This document shows, piece by piece, positions 21,366-31,783 of a stretch of 64,000 nucleotides of DNA. The stretch spans positions 90,863,313-90,927,312 of the forward strand of contig ML679946.1 in NCBI GenBank assembly GCA_007922225.1. The letters are read 5' to 3'. The notes under the pieces were generated by a model, which did no database searches, was not told where the DNA came from, and saw nothing but the letters and a program-made list of their open reading frames with translations. Positions within the stretch are counted from its first letter, which is position 1. Every line of letters begins with the position of its first letter. Source of the stretch: Emydura subglobosa (taxonomy: Eukaryota > Chordata > Testudines > Chelidae). A program made the position numbers and the translations under genes.

Positions 21366-22305
21366 TAATTCTATTGATGCACAGAAGTTAGGATTGGTTA
21401 CAAAAGAAAATAAAAGAGTAAGATGCAAACTAATACCTAACTTAACAAGCTAAGTGACCTTAAAAGCAAAGGTTTTGTTGCATCATATGCTGCTGTAACT
21501 TTCACAGGCTGCACCTCCTTTCAGCCTAGGACCTTCCCCTTTAGTTCAGTTCTTTGAGATTTGTTGATGTCATGAGCAGATAGACGGGAAAAGTGTTTTC
21601 TTCCCTTTTTATAACTCAAGTTTCTTGTGCTAGAAACATCTTTGATGACTCATGGCGACACATAGTCTGTTGTGGATGTGAGGTTTGAAACGTTCCTGTG
21701 ATGCAATGTAAATTGGAGGATGCTAATAAATTGGGACATTCCTTAGGTAACTCCACCCAAAAAGTACTGATAAGCAGCTTTTATTGAAGTCAGTGAGTTA
21801 GGATTCTCTTGCATTTTGTCTCAATCTCTTGCATCTGCAAACTAAACTCCAAGAAGGAATCTCCAACTCCCAAAGAAGAATAGTCAGTCAAGAAATATCT
21901 CTGGACAAGAGCATCTGTGAGGAAAACACTATGTCTAAGACACAAGCAAGAGAACTACATTGAAAAAACACTGCAGCACAGTTGCAGCAGCTGAGAGGGT
22001 TAGACAAGTTTTATGTGTGTAATCAAGTTTTCACGGAGCACTACAAAGGGATTAGTTTGTTTTTATTCATAAATCATCCACCTATATCTGGAACAGGTAT
22101 TCTGGCGTGGAGGAGGAAATAAATAGTATTACTCATAAGGCTAGATTCTATGCTGGGATCCTGATCATTTGTGTTGCTCCAGTTGCACAAAAAGCAGCTA
22201 GATCTCCCCAGCTGTGTATTTCCCTGCTGTAGGGGAGTCCCCCTCTGACACAGCCAGCTCTTGCACCCCTGCCTCCCATTACAGTTCCTGGCATAGGCAG
22301 CATAT
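21366..22305. other. Intergenic, nothing recognised
   Basis: No supported gene. The part from 21380 to 21560 reads like repeat-derived sequence, but no terminus was found. Confidence 0.3.
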
Positions 22306-22313
22306 AGGCATTG

Positions 22314-23051
22314 TCAGGGCCCGACCAAATTCACAATTGTGAAAAATGTACCCTGAAATCTGATCTCCCCTATGAAATCTGGTGCCCAACCAAGGTCTCC
22401 TACTTTACACTGGACTCTAGCTGCTAGTCCTGGCAGGGAATGGGGAGGGATGAGATTTCCTCTTCCCCTGTAGAGGCTGCTCCTAGGGCAGGTCAGACTC
22501 ACTTCCAGGAACCTCCTCGGCTGCAGCAAGCTCCGGATCTAGCTTTCACCCTTTCCTACCGCACAGGGAGGCTGCACAGGCTCCAGCTATCACACGCCCA
22601 CCCCTTGCAGAGTGGCTGCAGCTCCAGCTAACCCCCCTCCCCCCCCCCCCCCCACACACACAGGAAGGCTGTGGCTCCAGCTGACAGCCCCCCACACTGC
22701 TGGGAAAACCAGACATATGGTAACCTCCACCATACCCTGTAACCCTCACTTCTGTGCTGCTGCTAGTGGTAGCAATGGCTTTAGAGCTGGGCGGTTGGCT
22801 ACCAGCCTTTCTCTCTGGCTGCCCAGCTCTGAAGGCAATGCCCCTGTCAACAGCAGGGCAGAAATAGGGGGTGGCAATCCCATGACCCCCCTACAATAGC
22901 CTTGTTACCCCCCCACACACACACTGACTGCCTATTGGGTTGGGACCCCCATGATTACAACACTGTGAAATTTTAGATGTAAACATCTGAAAATGTAAAA
23001 TTGACTGGCCGTGTAATTGACCAAAATGGTCAGTGAATTTAGTAGGGTCCT
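22314..23051. mobile_element. hAT-type non-autonomous element with 8-bp duplication
   Basis: 738 bp with related inverted ends (TCAGGGCCCGACCAAATTCAC left; GTGAATTTAGTAGGGTCCT right). It is flanked by AGGCATTG (22306-22313) and AAGCATTG (23052-23059), a 7/8 match to an 8-bp target duplication. The interior is GC-rich with imperfect repeats (CTGCTGCTAG, AGAGCTGGGCGG, CCCAGCTCTGAAGGCA and their complements). No coding capacity. Confidence 0.75.
22624..22665 (+). repeat. C-rich/CA simple repeat
   Basis: A run of about 15 C followed by CACACACACA. Confidence 0.9.
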
Positions 23052-23464
23052 AAGCATTGCATTAAGGCAGCCATTCCTTGTAATCCCCAACACAGGTATG
23101 TGTAAGGCACATTCAAACTGTGGCCAGAATAATAAGCTCTGGCTGTTTTTGAATGGTATAATGGTCCTGGGGGCCACAGCCAGCCAGCATATTTAGCAAC
23201 AGGAACTACTGGGTATAAATGAGAATCTGGATCAGAGTTAATAATTGCTTTAGCTACATGCCAGTTCCACGAGGAGTCTGAGGCCTTAGAAATCAGAGGA
23301 GCACAAAACTGATGTTCTCATTTTGGGGAAAATTGGTGGTTCAGAAATGTTATTCTCACTACATGCTGCCATATCCTTTTATAGTCCATGCCCAGTTTTT
23401 CCACCAGAAATGCAATATATGACACAATCATAGAATAATATGAATCAGTAATAATAATAATCTT
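23052..23464. other. Intergenic, nothing recognised
   Basis: Apart from the target duplication at 23052-23059, no feature supported. Confidence 0.35.
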
Positions 23465-23690
23465 CCTTTACACTTTTGTTTTCACAACACTTCACAAACA
23501 TCAGTTAATGTTTGCAACACCCTTTAGAAGTAAGTATTATTGTCCTCATAATAAGGCAGGAAGGTTAAGTGACTTTCTTAAGGTCTCAGCATCATATCCA
23601 GGATTAGAACTCTGGGTTCCCATCTCCTGGTCTTGTGCTCAGAGCACTAGATCACACCTTTCTCATTATGCTATTTTAAAAGAGAAGTTT
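23465..23690 (+). mobile_element. MIR SINE
   Basis: Carries the MIR core order: ...CTCATAATAAGGCAGGAAGG, TTAAGTGACTTTCTTAAGGT (MIR: TTAAGTGACTTGCCCAAGGT), ATCCAGGATTAGAACTCTGG (GAGCCGGGATTCGAACCC) and GTGCTCAGAGCACTAGATCA. Strongly diverged. Confidence 0.8.
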
Positions 23691-23850
23691 ACAGATATAG
23701 AAGTTTAAGGGTGGAACTTGTGTAAAGTAATGCTACTTTCTCCAGCCTCATGAGTCTGGGTCTCAGTTCCCTCACCAAAAGAGGGTAACGAGATGTATCT
23801 ATCTCACACGGGTATTTGAGACAAAAATCATTTGAATGGGTTGGAAGTCA

Positions 23851-24210
23851 AGGGCCTGATCCAAAGTCCACTGAGGGTATGTCTTCACTGCAGCCTAGAG
23901 ATGTGATTCCCAGCCCCGGTGGACATAAACACATTAGCTCTGCTTGAGCTAACATGCTAAAAATAGTAATGTGGTCATGGTGGCAGCTCAGACCAGCCAC
24001 CTAAGTACAATCTTGCCCAGCACCTTGGGTACATGTTTGGATGGCTAAACCATGGCTACATTATTGCTATTTTTAGCATGTTAGCTTGAACAGAACTAGG
24101 ATGTGTCTGTCTCTCTGAGCTGGGAATCACATCTCCTAGCTGTATGTAGACAGATCTTGAAGTGAATGGGAGTTTTCCTATTAACTACATTGTATTTTAG
24201 ACCAGGCCCT
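23851..24210. repeat. Palindrome family A, split by a MITE
   Basis: The left arm GGGCCTGATCCAAAGTCCAC (23852-23871) and the right part GAATGGGAGTTTTCCT...ACCAGGCCC (24164-24209) are the two halves of a family A palindrome. They are separated by the element at 23875-24157. Confidence 0.65.
23875..24157. mobile_element. MITE with about 120-bp inverted arms, TGA duplication
   Basis: The arms pair over TATGTCTTCACTGCAGCCTA, GATGTGATTCCCAGC and GAGCTAACATGCTAAAAATA with complements on the right (TATTTTTAGCATGTTAGCTT, GCTGGGAATCACATCTCCTA, TGTATGTAGACAGATCT). The trinucleotide TGA borders both ends (23872-23874, 24158-24160). The 3-bp duplication suits a Harbinger- or ISL2EU-type origin; the superfamily is not settled. 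Confidence 0.75.
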
Positions 24211-24740
24211 AAATGCTATAAGTAGGGTCTGAATGGACTTTTCCCTGCTGATCTGGTATTTGCATGAGCACACCCACCCTGCTTAGGTGCTCAGCATGAT
24301 GGGACTGCTTTGCCCAGATGATCCCTTTAGCTGGTGCTGGGTTAAAAATTACTTGATAGTGTTAAATGCAGGGGTAATGAAATATTGCTCCCCTTCTTGT
24401 ATGAGGAAAGGGTAGCAGAACTGTGCTAGCCTGCTCTGCTCTGTTTGAAGGGTCACTATCATCAGAACCAAACCTGCTAAGCAAGAGGTTTAGATGCCAG
24501 AGGCCTATGACATTTGAGAGTAGAAGGGGGGTGTGTGTGGGAGGTGGGGATAGGTATTTCTATCTGGAAGTTTGTCTAAAAGCCCCAGGCATTCTTTACC
24601 CAACCTCCTCCTTCTTCTTCCACTGTTTAAAGCTAATTAAGGGTCTATTCAGTCTTTTGTTCTGTTAAGTACTTGCTAGAGCTGAGCTCCTCTACCGTGA
24701 AACAGTACTCCTGCTTAGCTTCTACACTGAGGTTTACCCA

Positions 24741-25036
24741 GGCCATGTCTATACTGATGCGGCAAATTCGCCTCTGTTAGATCGATCTTTCTGGATCGAT
24801 TGAGCGGTCAGTGTAGACCCGCTCATTCGATCACGAAGTCGACGCTGGTAAACCACCCCCTCAAGCAGCGTAATGCTGCATCAAAGGGAACGCTGTTCCC
24901 ATCGGCACAGCGCAGTGTAGACAGGGCGCAGAAGGGAATCAGAGCAGTCGACGTGAGTTACGCAAGCTACTCTGCGTAGTTTGCGTAACTCCCGTCGACT
25001 GCCGCCGAATCTCCAGGTAAGTGTAGACCAGGGCCC
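24741..25036. mobile_element. MITE family M1, first of a head-to-head pair
   Basis: Starts GGCCATGTCTATACTGATGC and ends AAGTGTAGACCAGGGCC. Opposite in orientation to the copies at 1951 and 25060. Shares GGATCGATTGAGCGG, GCGTAACTCCCGTCGACTGC and GAATCTCCAGGTAAGTGTAG with them. Confidence 0.75.
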
Positions 25037-25059
25037 ACTAAAAGCTGACAATCACTAAG

Positions 25060-25320
25060 ACCCTGTCTACACCTACCTGCGAGATTCGGCAGCAATCGAT
25101 GGGAGTCACACAAAGTATGCAAAAAACTTATGTAATTCCCGTTGACTGCTGACCTTCTCTTCTGCGGTCCGTCTTCACTGCGCTGCACCGCTACTTGTGT
25201 AGCTGGACTTAGTACGTCGATTTCTGGATCGACTGAGCGGGTCTTCACTGACTGCTCAGTCAATCCAGAGAAATCGATCTGACGGTGGTGAATTTGCCAC
25301 CATCAGTGTAGCCATAGCCT
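25060..25320. mobile_element. MITE family M1, second of a head-to-head pair
   Basis: Starts ACCCTGTCTACACCTACCTG and ends CATCAGTGTAGCCATAGCC. Same orientation as the copy at 1951, opposite to its neighbour 24 bp away. Confidence 0.75.
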
Positions 25321-26297
25321 AAGACTCAGACAGCTGGGAGAATCTCAAGAGACCAACCTCCAGAAAGCATAGTGGAGAGCCAGGTAGTAGCAGAAGTTAA
25401 TGGTGTGTGGCAAATTGACCAGCAGAAAGGCTGTAGCCTGCAGAGCAATGAGTGGCCAGCAGGACAACTGGCAAGACAGCCAGATGGTGAAATGAGTAAG
25501 GTGCCTTCTTTTCCCCTTTCCCCCACCCAACCAGGGTGGGAGATGAACTCTGCAGCTGCACCTCTAAGCTCGGGTCAGCCCTGATTAAGGACAACACCTG
25601 TGAGTGGGGTGCTCTGAAGAAAGGGGCACATTAAAGGAACTTCTTGTTGCTGGACTTAAGAACCTGAAACAAAAGGCAACTGCCCCATGTACCCTGGGGT
25701 AGGTGTTTTGTTCATGGTTTTATGCATGTGAATCCTGCTTGTGGTGTTTTCCCAAGTTAATGCTGGGTTACTTTTCCCCTTTTTATTAAAAGTCTCTTTT
25801 CTACACTAAGTCTCTGTGCTTGTGAGAGGGGAAGTATTGCCTCTAGAGGTGCCCAAGGGGTGGTGTCTAATTGTTCCAGGTTACTGAATGGGGGCTCAAG
25901 CTGGTTTTGTGTTGCATTGTCGAAAGTAACCCCTAGATATTGAACCAGCCCTTGTTGTTGCCAACACTGACTGGCAAAAGGGTCACAATGCAAAGTATTA
26001 TTTGTATTTATTATTATAATTAAAATAATATGGAGATATAACCCTTTAAGTTATTCTATCATAAAGGAATTTCTGCCATGACAGCAACTGTATATAGCAT
26101 CAAAGCTATAAAGACAGTTTAGACACTAAGGGCTAGAGTCACAAAAGGACTTAGGCTTTATGATATTCAGAATGCAGTTTCTAATGTTTAGCACATCGAA
26201 AATCACTGGGATTCAAAAAGCCTGAGCGAGGATTTCAGGCTTCCTACAAAATGAACAGAGATAGGCACCTAAGAAAGGGATTCACAAAAGCCAACGT

Positions 26298-27370
26298 TGT
26301 GACATTCTGTACCCCATGTACACTGTTGTGTGACCTGGGTGTGATTTGTGTATCATTCATCTTCACCCTTACAGTGTAACTCTGTATTGGCTGATGCAAA
26401 GTATGCCATGTAAGGTATTTTTGGAATGCTCATGACAAACTGAACATTATTATTATAGTAGCATGTTTCCTGCAATGTCATACATATGTACAGATATGAA
26501 ACTCTGCTATGTCATGTCCCCAAATGTGTGTCTCACATGGTTTGAATAGATACAGAAAACACAAAACTGTGTTTCCACACCCCGCAGAGGCATGCATACA
26601 GGAACAATGGACTGGCCTAAGCACCTTTGAGCACTTTGGCTCAAGAAGGAAAAATCACGCCCATTGCTGAACATGGACGATCACCTGACCCCAAGGAGTG
26701 TCCAGGAAACTTGTTAAAAGCTGAGAGGCTTGTTAAAAGCTAGGGGCTCTCCCCTGGAATCTATCTTTCAAGCAACATCAAAGACTGGTACCTACTCACA
26801 CGGAAGGGTGGCGCCTGGTTGCAAGATGCATCGCAACCAGCCTGTGTGGTAAACCTACATCATAGATTGAAAGAGACTGGAATATTAATCCTAGTTTAGG
26901 GTATGAGTTATCTTTTAGTTAATTGTGATTAACTCCTTGATTTATTAATAATCTGACTTAGAGTCACTTAAAATCGTACTGTAATCAATAAACTTAGTTT
27001 TTTGTCTTTAAAACAGTGCATGTGGATTGAGTGTGTGCAGAGATCTCACTTAAGAGTTACAGAGCTGGTGCATATCAATTTGTTTGATAAATTGATGGAC
27101 AAATGTAAATGAGCTTGCAGGGTGAAGTGTACAGCACTGAACCCTACAAGGCGACAGTTGCCAGTTGCATCTGGGACTGAAGGTGTTTGCTGGGGGTATA
27201 TCCCAGGAGTGGCTGGCCAGAAGGGACCAATTACTCACAGGAGGCTAGGCGTGGGCTGACTCAGGAGTTGGTGGTTCACACAGCAAAGCGGGGTAAATTG
27301 GGGCCCAGGACTGAGGAATTGGGGTGATACAGCTACACACCAGTCTGGATTGCAGGGGGGGAATGTCACA
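26298..27370 (+). mobile_element. Solo LTR, 1.07 kb (TGTGACATT...AATGTCACA)
   Basis: Perfect 9-bp complementary ends TGTGACATT and AATGTCACA. A polyadenylation signal AATAAACTT lies at about 26987, followed by a GT-rich stretch. TAAAAGCT is directly repeated at about 26713 and 26735. The neighbouring repeat-like sequence resumes after the element. A target duplication is not clear. Confidence 0.75.
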
Positions 27371-28214
27371 CATATACTTAAATAAGTGGAGAGGGGACTG
27401 TCCTAAATCCCAAACCCCTGAGAGGTTAACTTTGCTTGGGAATCTCAGCTGCCAATCCTTTCTTGGAGTTAAGCGCCTAAGGCATTTCTTGTAACAGCAA
27501 GGAGCTCTCTCTTAACCTTTAACCAGAGCACACACCTACAGCAATCTACATGCTTCTTAAAACTCCTGGTAGAAATTGTTTCTCCAAACTTTTTCCTGTT
27601 GAGCATGAGCACCAGTTACAAGTAACATTTAATTTAAATTAATAAATAACAAGCAATAAATAAATAAATAATAAATAAACAAACATTTAAATTTAAAGTC
27701 CAAAGACCATATTTTCAAGGGAATTTAGGCACCTAAAGTTACAATAGGTATCTAATGGGACTTTCAAGACTTTCTAAACTGATTAAGTACCTAATTCCCC
27801 CAGAACAGAGTACCGAGCAGTTGAAATGAAACTAAATATCATTATAGTGTAGCAGCAGAAAGAAGTCTATTACATATTATTATACACAAGATATTATTTT
27901 GGTAACTTCCAGAATAACTACATTGAAAGTAATTAAAATAATACTTCTGTGCTTCAATTCCCTGAGGACTAGATCTACTCAGACTACAGGCCAGTTTACA
28001 GCCCCTTTGCCGCTACAGAGTGGAGCATAAAGTAAGTAGCCGATCTGTGATTCAGGCCTTCTGTTTACTAAATTGTGAAGGGTGCTTTGGAGAACACTTT
28101 AACATAACTACTCAACAGCTACTCACTACCAGCAAATATTATTTTTAAAAGGTAACAAAGTCAACTGATCTTCACAGAGTTTTGCAATAAAAATCAGGGC
28201 CCGCCTTACAATGC
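27371..28214. other. Intergenic, repeat-like but unclassified
   Basis: Contains an (ATAA)n microsatellite at 27654-27680 and TTAGGCACCTAAAG-type strings also seen near 29760 and 29860, which suggest an old dispersed repeat. No gene. Confidence 0.35.
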
Positions 28215-28843
28215 CCTTATTGCCATGAAAGCTAACGGCATATTGGGCTGTATTAGTAGGAGGATTGCCAGCAGATTGAGGGAAGTGATTATCCCCCTCT
28301 ATTCAGCACTGGTGAGGCCACATTTGGAGTATTGTGTCCAGTTTTGGCCCCCCCGCTACAAAAAGTATGTGGACAAATTGGAGAGTTCAGTGTAGGGCAA
28401 CAAAAATAATTAGGGGTCTAGAGCACACTACTTATGAGGAGAGGCTGAGGGAACTAGGCTTATTTAGTCTGCAGAAGAGAAGAATGAGGGGGGATTTGAT
28501 AGCAGCCTTTAACTACCTGAAAGAGGATTCCAGAGAAGATGGAGCTAGGCTGTTCTCTGTGGTACTTGATGACCAAATTAGGAGCAATGGTCTCAAGTTG
28601 CAGAGTGGGAAGTCTAGTTTGGATATTATTAGGAAAAATTTTCACTAGAAGAGTGGTGAAGCACTGGAATGGATTACCTAGGAGGTGGTGAAATATCCAT
28701 CCTTAGAGGTTTTTAAGATGCGGCTTGACAAAACCCTGGCTGGGATGATTTAGTTGGGGTTGGTCCTGCTTTGAGCAGGGGGTTGGACTAGATGACCTCC
28801 TGAGGTCCCTTCCAACCCTATCTTCTATGGTTCTATGATGAGC
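28215..28843 (+). mobile_element. CR1 LINE 3' end
   Basis: Shows the C-terminal end of CR1 ORF2 and its 3' UTR. Readable blocks are [50 protein letters not shown] and then the conserved GGACTAGATGACCTCCTGAG and GTCCCTTCCAACCCTA. It ends in the short terminal repeats TTCTATGGTTCTATGATG. The frame is open for 104 codons but lacks the catalytic domains: a typical 5'-truncated copy. Confidence 0.95.
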
Positions 28844-29085
28844 CCTCACCCAGGGCGCTGTGGTCAGGGGTGTAGGGTGCTGTGGTCAAAAGGCAAGGAG
28901 TGGGATGGGCCTGGGGTAATGGGGGGTGGTTGGTAGCCTGGGGAGGCAGTAGGAGCTGAGCAATGGGGGGATGGACGGAGGGCCAGGGGAGACAGAGGGG
29001 ACCAGGGACGACGGGTGGGGAGCTAGGGAAGGTGATGAGGGAGAGAGAAGGGGTAAGGAGCCCAGGAAGGCATCAGGGCCCAGGG
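28844..29085 (+). other. G-rich tract between CR1 ends
   Basis: Purine/G-rich (GGGGTAATGGGGGG, GGACCAGGG) and low in information. An open frame runs through it only because of composition. Confidence 0.4.
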
Positions 29086-29160
29086 GTAATCATAAGGTTG
29101 GAAGAGGTCATCTAGTCCAACCCTGTGCTCAAAGCAAGACCAACCACAACTGGGTAAGGG
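29086..29160 (-). mobile_element. CR1 3' UTR fragment, minus strand
   Basis: AATCATAAGGTTGGAAGAGG, TCATCTAGTCCAACCC and TGCTCAAAGCAAGACCAACC are the complement of the CR1 3' UTR seen at 28740-28840. Confidence 0.85.
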
Positions 29161-29897
29161 GGGGGGGGAAGCCTCAAGCGAGGGCCCGGGGAATGGGGAA
29201 AGGGGACAGAGAAGGCAGCGAAGAGCAGTGGCACAAAATACAAGTTCACCCAGGGCACCATTTCCCCTAAAATTGACCCCGATAAATACTATAGAAAGTG
29301 AGTTTTTTGAGAAACAGTAAATTTGCTGCTTCTATAGCTCTCACTCAGATGTACTAGGAGAAAGGTATGTTATTGTTTATACAATAGCTGCAATCCGTTT
29401 AATCATTACTCTTTTGCTGAAGTAATGCTTGAAAATAACATAATGTCACTCACTCCTATTTTAAAGTCACTAAGATTGAGATTCTGAATCAATGGGGGTA
29501 ATACAGCTGTTCCTGGGAGTAGAATTTGGTCCCACGTCTGCATCAAAAAGAGAGAAAAATAAAGCAGTGGGTCATTTTCATATATTATTGAGTCAAATTC
29601 TGCAGTCCTGATTTAGGCCCTGATATTGCCCAGAGCTCTGTGTGGTCAGACCCTTTTATCTTTTCAGAGGCCCACTGATATCAATTTTTTTTTAAACTTT
29701 TGGCCTTAGGCCAAAACTTTCAAACTTGGAAGCTAGAAGTTAATTTCATAAATCCACATTTAGGCACCTATGGCCTTATTATGAGAACTACTGAGTACTC
29801 AGCAGCTCCCATTCACATCTGTTGCTGGAAACTCATCACTTTTGTAAATCAGGTCACTTATTTAGGTGCCTAAATATGATGTAACAGGATCCCTGGG
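29161..29897. other. Intergenic, nothing defined
   Basis: 29160-29280 is G-rich. 29620-29880 carries TTTAGGCACCTA/TAGGTGCCTAAAT complementary strings (about 29760 and 29866) from an old palindromic repeat. No gene. Confidence 0.35.
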
Positions 29898-29905
29898 CTC
29901 ACAAT

Positions 29906-30651
29906 TAGGATGACTATATATCTCTATGCTGAATATGGGACACCTAGTAAAATTACTCATGTGGGGGGAAATGGAGGGGTGCAGGCAGAGCTGGACAGTG
30001 GCTGTGTGGGGGGCATGCATATGGGTGTGGCACATACTCCCTTACACCTACACACATATCTAAGGAGAGATGACTCTCATACATGGAGTGGTGATTGACT
30101 GATCAACCCTCCCTGCCGGCGCTCTCCGCCCTCCACGCTTGGCTGGGCCTCTCTCGGTACCTGTTACTGCATCTTCCCAGCCTCCCCACCTGGCTTGATG
30201 CCATCGCCTGCCCACACTCACCAGCCATTGCAGCTCGCAGCGTGCAGCCAGCACTGGGGCAGGGTCCTGCTGGCTGAGCTGGGATCCACCCTGAGCTGGC
30301 ACATGGCAGGAGGGCAGGAGCTACGATAACAGACTGGCAGGGCGAGTGGCCCGGCCCTGTGGCCTTACCCCACTACCAGCCTCACACATCCACCCCCATC
30401 AGCCACTGGACCCCCAGTCACCACTAGTGAAAGGGTGGCTGGTGAGCAGGGATCACCACAATGCCACAGCCATCCCCTAATGGCCCTTGTAAGTGTAGGC
30501 CCCATGCTTCCGTGCCCTTGTAAACCCAGGACTGATCAGGAGGCAGAAAATATGGGACTATTTGCCAATTTTTAAGGACAAAGTTGGGACACCTGCGAGA
30601 GGGCTCATATATGGGATTGGCCTGTTAAAAACCAGACTTAGGGTCACCCAA
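29906..30651. mobile_element. hAT-type element with perfect 8-bp duplication CTCACAAT
   Basis: 746 bp between two identical CTCACAAT octamers (29898-29905 and 30652-30659). The ends are TAGGATGAC (left) and GGGTCACCCAA (right), fitting the TAGGGTGACC-type ends of hAT elements; 8-bp duplications are the hallmark of that superfamily. The interior is GC-rich and non-coding. It ends about 1.6 kb upstream of the SQLE start codon and about 230 bp from the CpG-rich promoter block. Confidence 0.85.
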
Positions 30652-30879
30652 CTCACAATAAGCCACAGGTGTAAAAGGCAAAGGTGTGACGTTCTGGGCT
30701 GCAAGCCTGACCAATGAAGAGGTATGTCCTGCCCCTGTGCCCCACCTCTCTTCCCCCTTCATTCCTGCCCTCTGTGCCCCATCTCTCTCCCCCGCTTTGC
30801 TCCTGCCCCATCTCTCTCCAGGGTGGAGCAGACTCTGAGCCCAGAGGCAGGGTGGTGGCCTGGTTGTTGCCAGGGAGTC

Positions 30880-31600
30880 TCGGCTACGTTGAGGGCGAGC
30901 CCAGGGAACAGGCTCTCTCGAGGAGCAGGGCTCAGCCCCGGGAGGCCGCGGCGTAAGTTCTCCGGGCCCCGTGGCGGTGGGGTGCTGCGCGGGAAACTGC
31001 CCCCCGACCGTCCCCGCTAGCGCGACCAATATCTTCCCTCTTCGTTCCCATGGCAACCAGAGCGCTCATCCCTCTCGCCCTAGCTACCAGATGCAGCCCT
31101 GCCCTGCCCGCTCATTTCGTCACATCGCACTAGGGGCCGGAAAGCGTGAGGCCTCGCCCTCCGGTCCCTGCCATTGGTCAATCCTCAATAGCGCCATCTC
31201 GGCCTAGCAGCGCCGATTGGCCGGGAGCCGCTGGGGCACTAGGCGCGCGGCGCTTGCAAAAGGATGGAAGGATCCGCTCGTTAGCATAAGACCCGCCCCT
31301 TCTCCTTCTACTCCCGGCTGATCGGCTGCGGCCGGGAGAGTCTGTAGCCTAGGTAGCGGCGTCCGCGGGAGAGTGGGTGGCCTGGCTCCATCTGCCTCAG
31401 CCTGGGAGCGCCCCGGGAACGCAGCCTCGGGGAGAGGGGCTTGGGCGGCAGAGGGGAGCCGCAGGGGGGTAGTGGCTGAGGCGGAGCCGGGTGCCCGATG
31501 GCGGGAAGCGGCTTATTTAGCTCGTTCCTGTCAGAGGCTGCTGGGGGCTTCTTGTGAGGAGGGCGAAGTGAGAACAGCTCGAGTATAAGATCAACGCCTC
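30880..31600 (+). promoter_or_regulatory. SQLE: CpG-rich SQLE promoter region
   Basis: The densest CpG stretch in the window, directly upstream of SQLE. Visible elements: the SRE-like octamer GTGGGGTG (30977-30984, complement CACCCCAC as in sterol-regulatory elements); CCAAT boxes at 31026-31030, 31173-31177 (as ATTGG) and 31216-31220 (as ATTGG); and a GC box CCCGCCCCT at 31292-31300. Mammalian SQLE is induced by SREBP-2 with NF-Y and Sp1, and this combination agrees with that. No TATA box was seen, so the start site (probably 31250-31400) is inferred. Confidence 0.75.
31498..31557 (+). CDS. Candidate upstream ORF, 19 codons, SQLE leader
   Basis: ATG at 31498 (context CCCGATGG, with G at +4) followed by 18 codons and TGA at 31555-31557. 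It lies between the promoter block and the SQLE start codon, so it would be in the 5' UTR if transcription starts upstream of it. Translation is not shown. Confidence 0.35.
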   Translation: MAGSGLFSSFLSEAAGGFL

Positions 31601-31777
31601 AGGAGCTGTGACCCTCCCCTCCCCTCCCCCCCGATATTTATTTCATCTCAGGATTTAGGGGAGGAGCCCGTGTTCAACCTGAGAATTAATAAGGTTTTGT
31701 AGTTAGCAAGGGTCTCCTTTTACTTAGAAATTCCTGGGGAGCTCGTGGCGACCGCCAGAGGCTTTATTTCCAGCCGT

Positions 31778-31783
31778 ATGTAA
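31778..31783 (+). promoter_or_regulatory. Start-stop element (ATG TAA) in the SQLE leader
   Basis: A minimal upstream ORF: ATG followed directly by TAA. A second two-codon uORF (ATG CTG TAG) lies at 31934-31942. Both end before the main start. They matter only if this part is retained in the mature leader. Confidence 0.3.

Larger units (their letters stand above)
24367..25987 (+). mobile_element. Solo LTR of family L1, enlarged by two MITEs
   Basis: TGCAGGGGTAATGAAATATT... to ...AAAGGGTCACA. Subtracting the MITE region 24741-25320 leaves about 1.04 kb, matching the 1047-bp copy at 55861-56907. Shared blocks include AGCAGAACTGTGCTAGCCTG near the start and GGAAGTATTGCCTCTAGAGG near the end. 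No gag/pol is attached. Confidence 0.8.

Noticed and set aside
28334..28648. 104-codon open frame as a host gene
   Set aside because: It is the C-terminal end of CR1 ORF2 followed by the CR1 3' UTR.
28971..29270. 99-codon Gly/Arg-rich open frame
   Set aside because: An open frame produced by purine-rich low-complexity sequence next to CR1 fragments.
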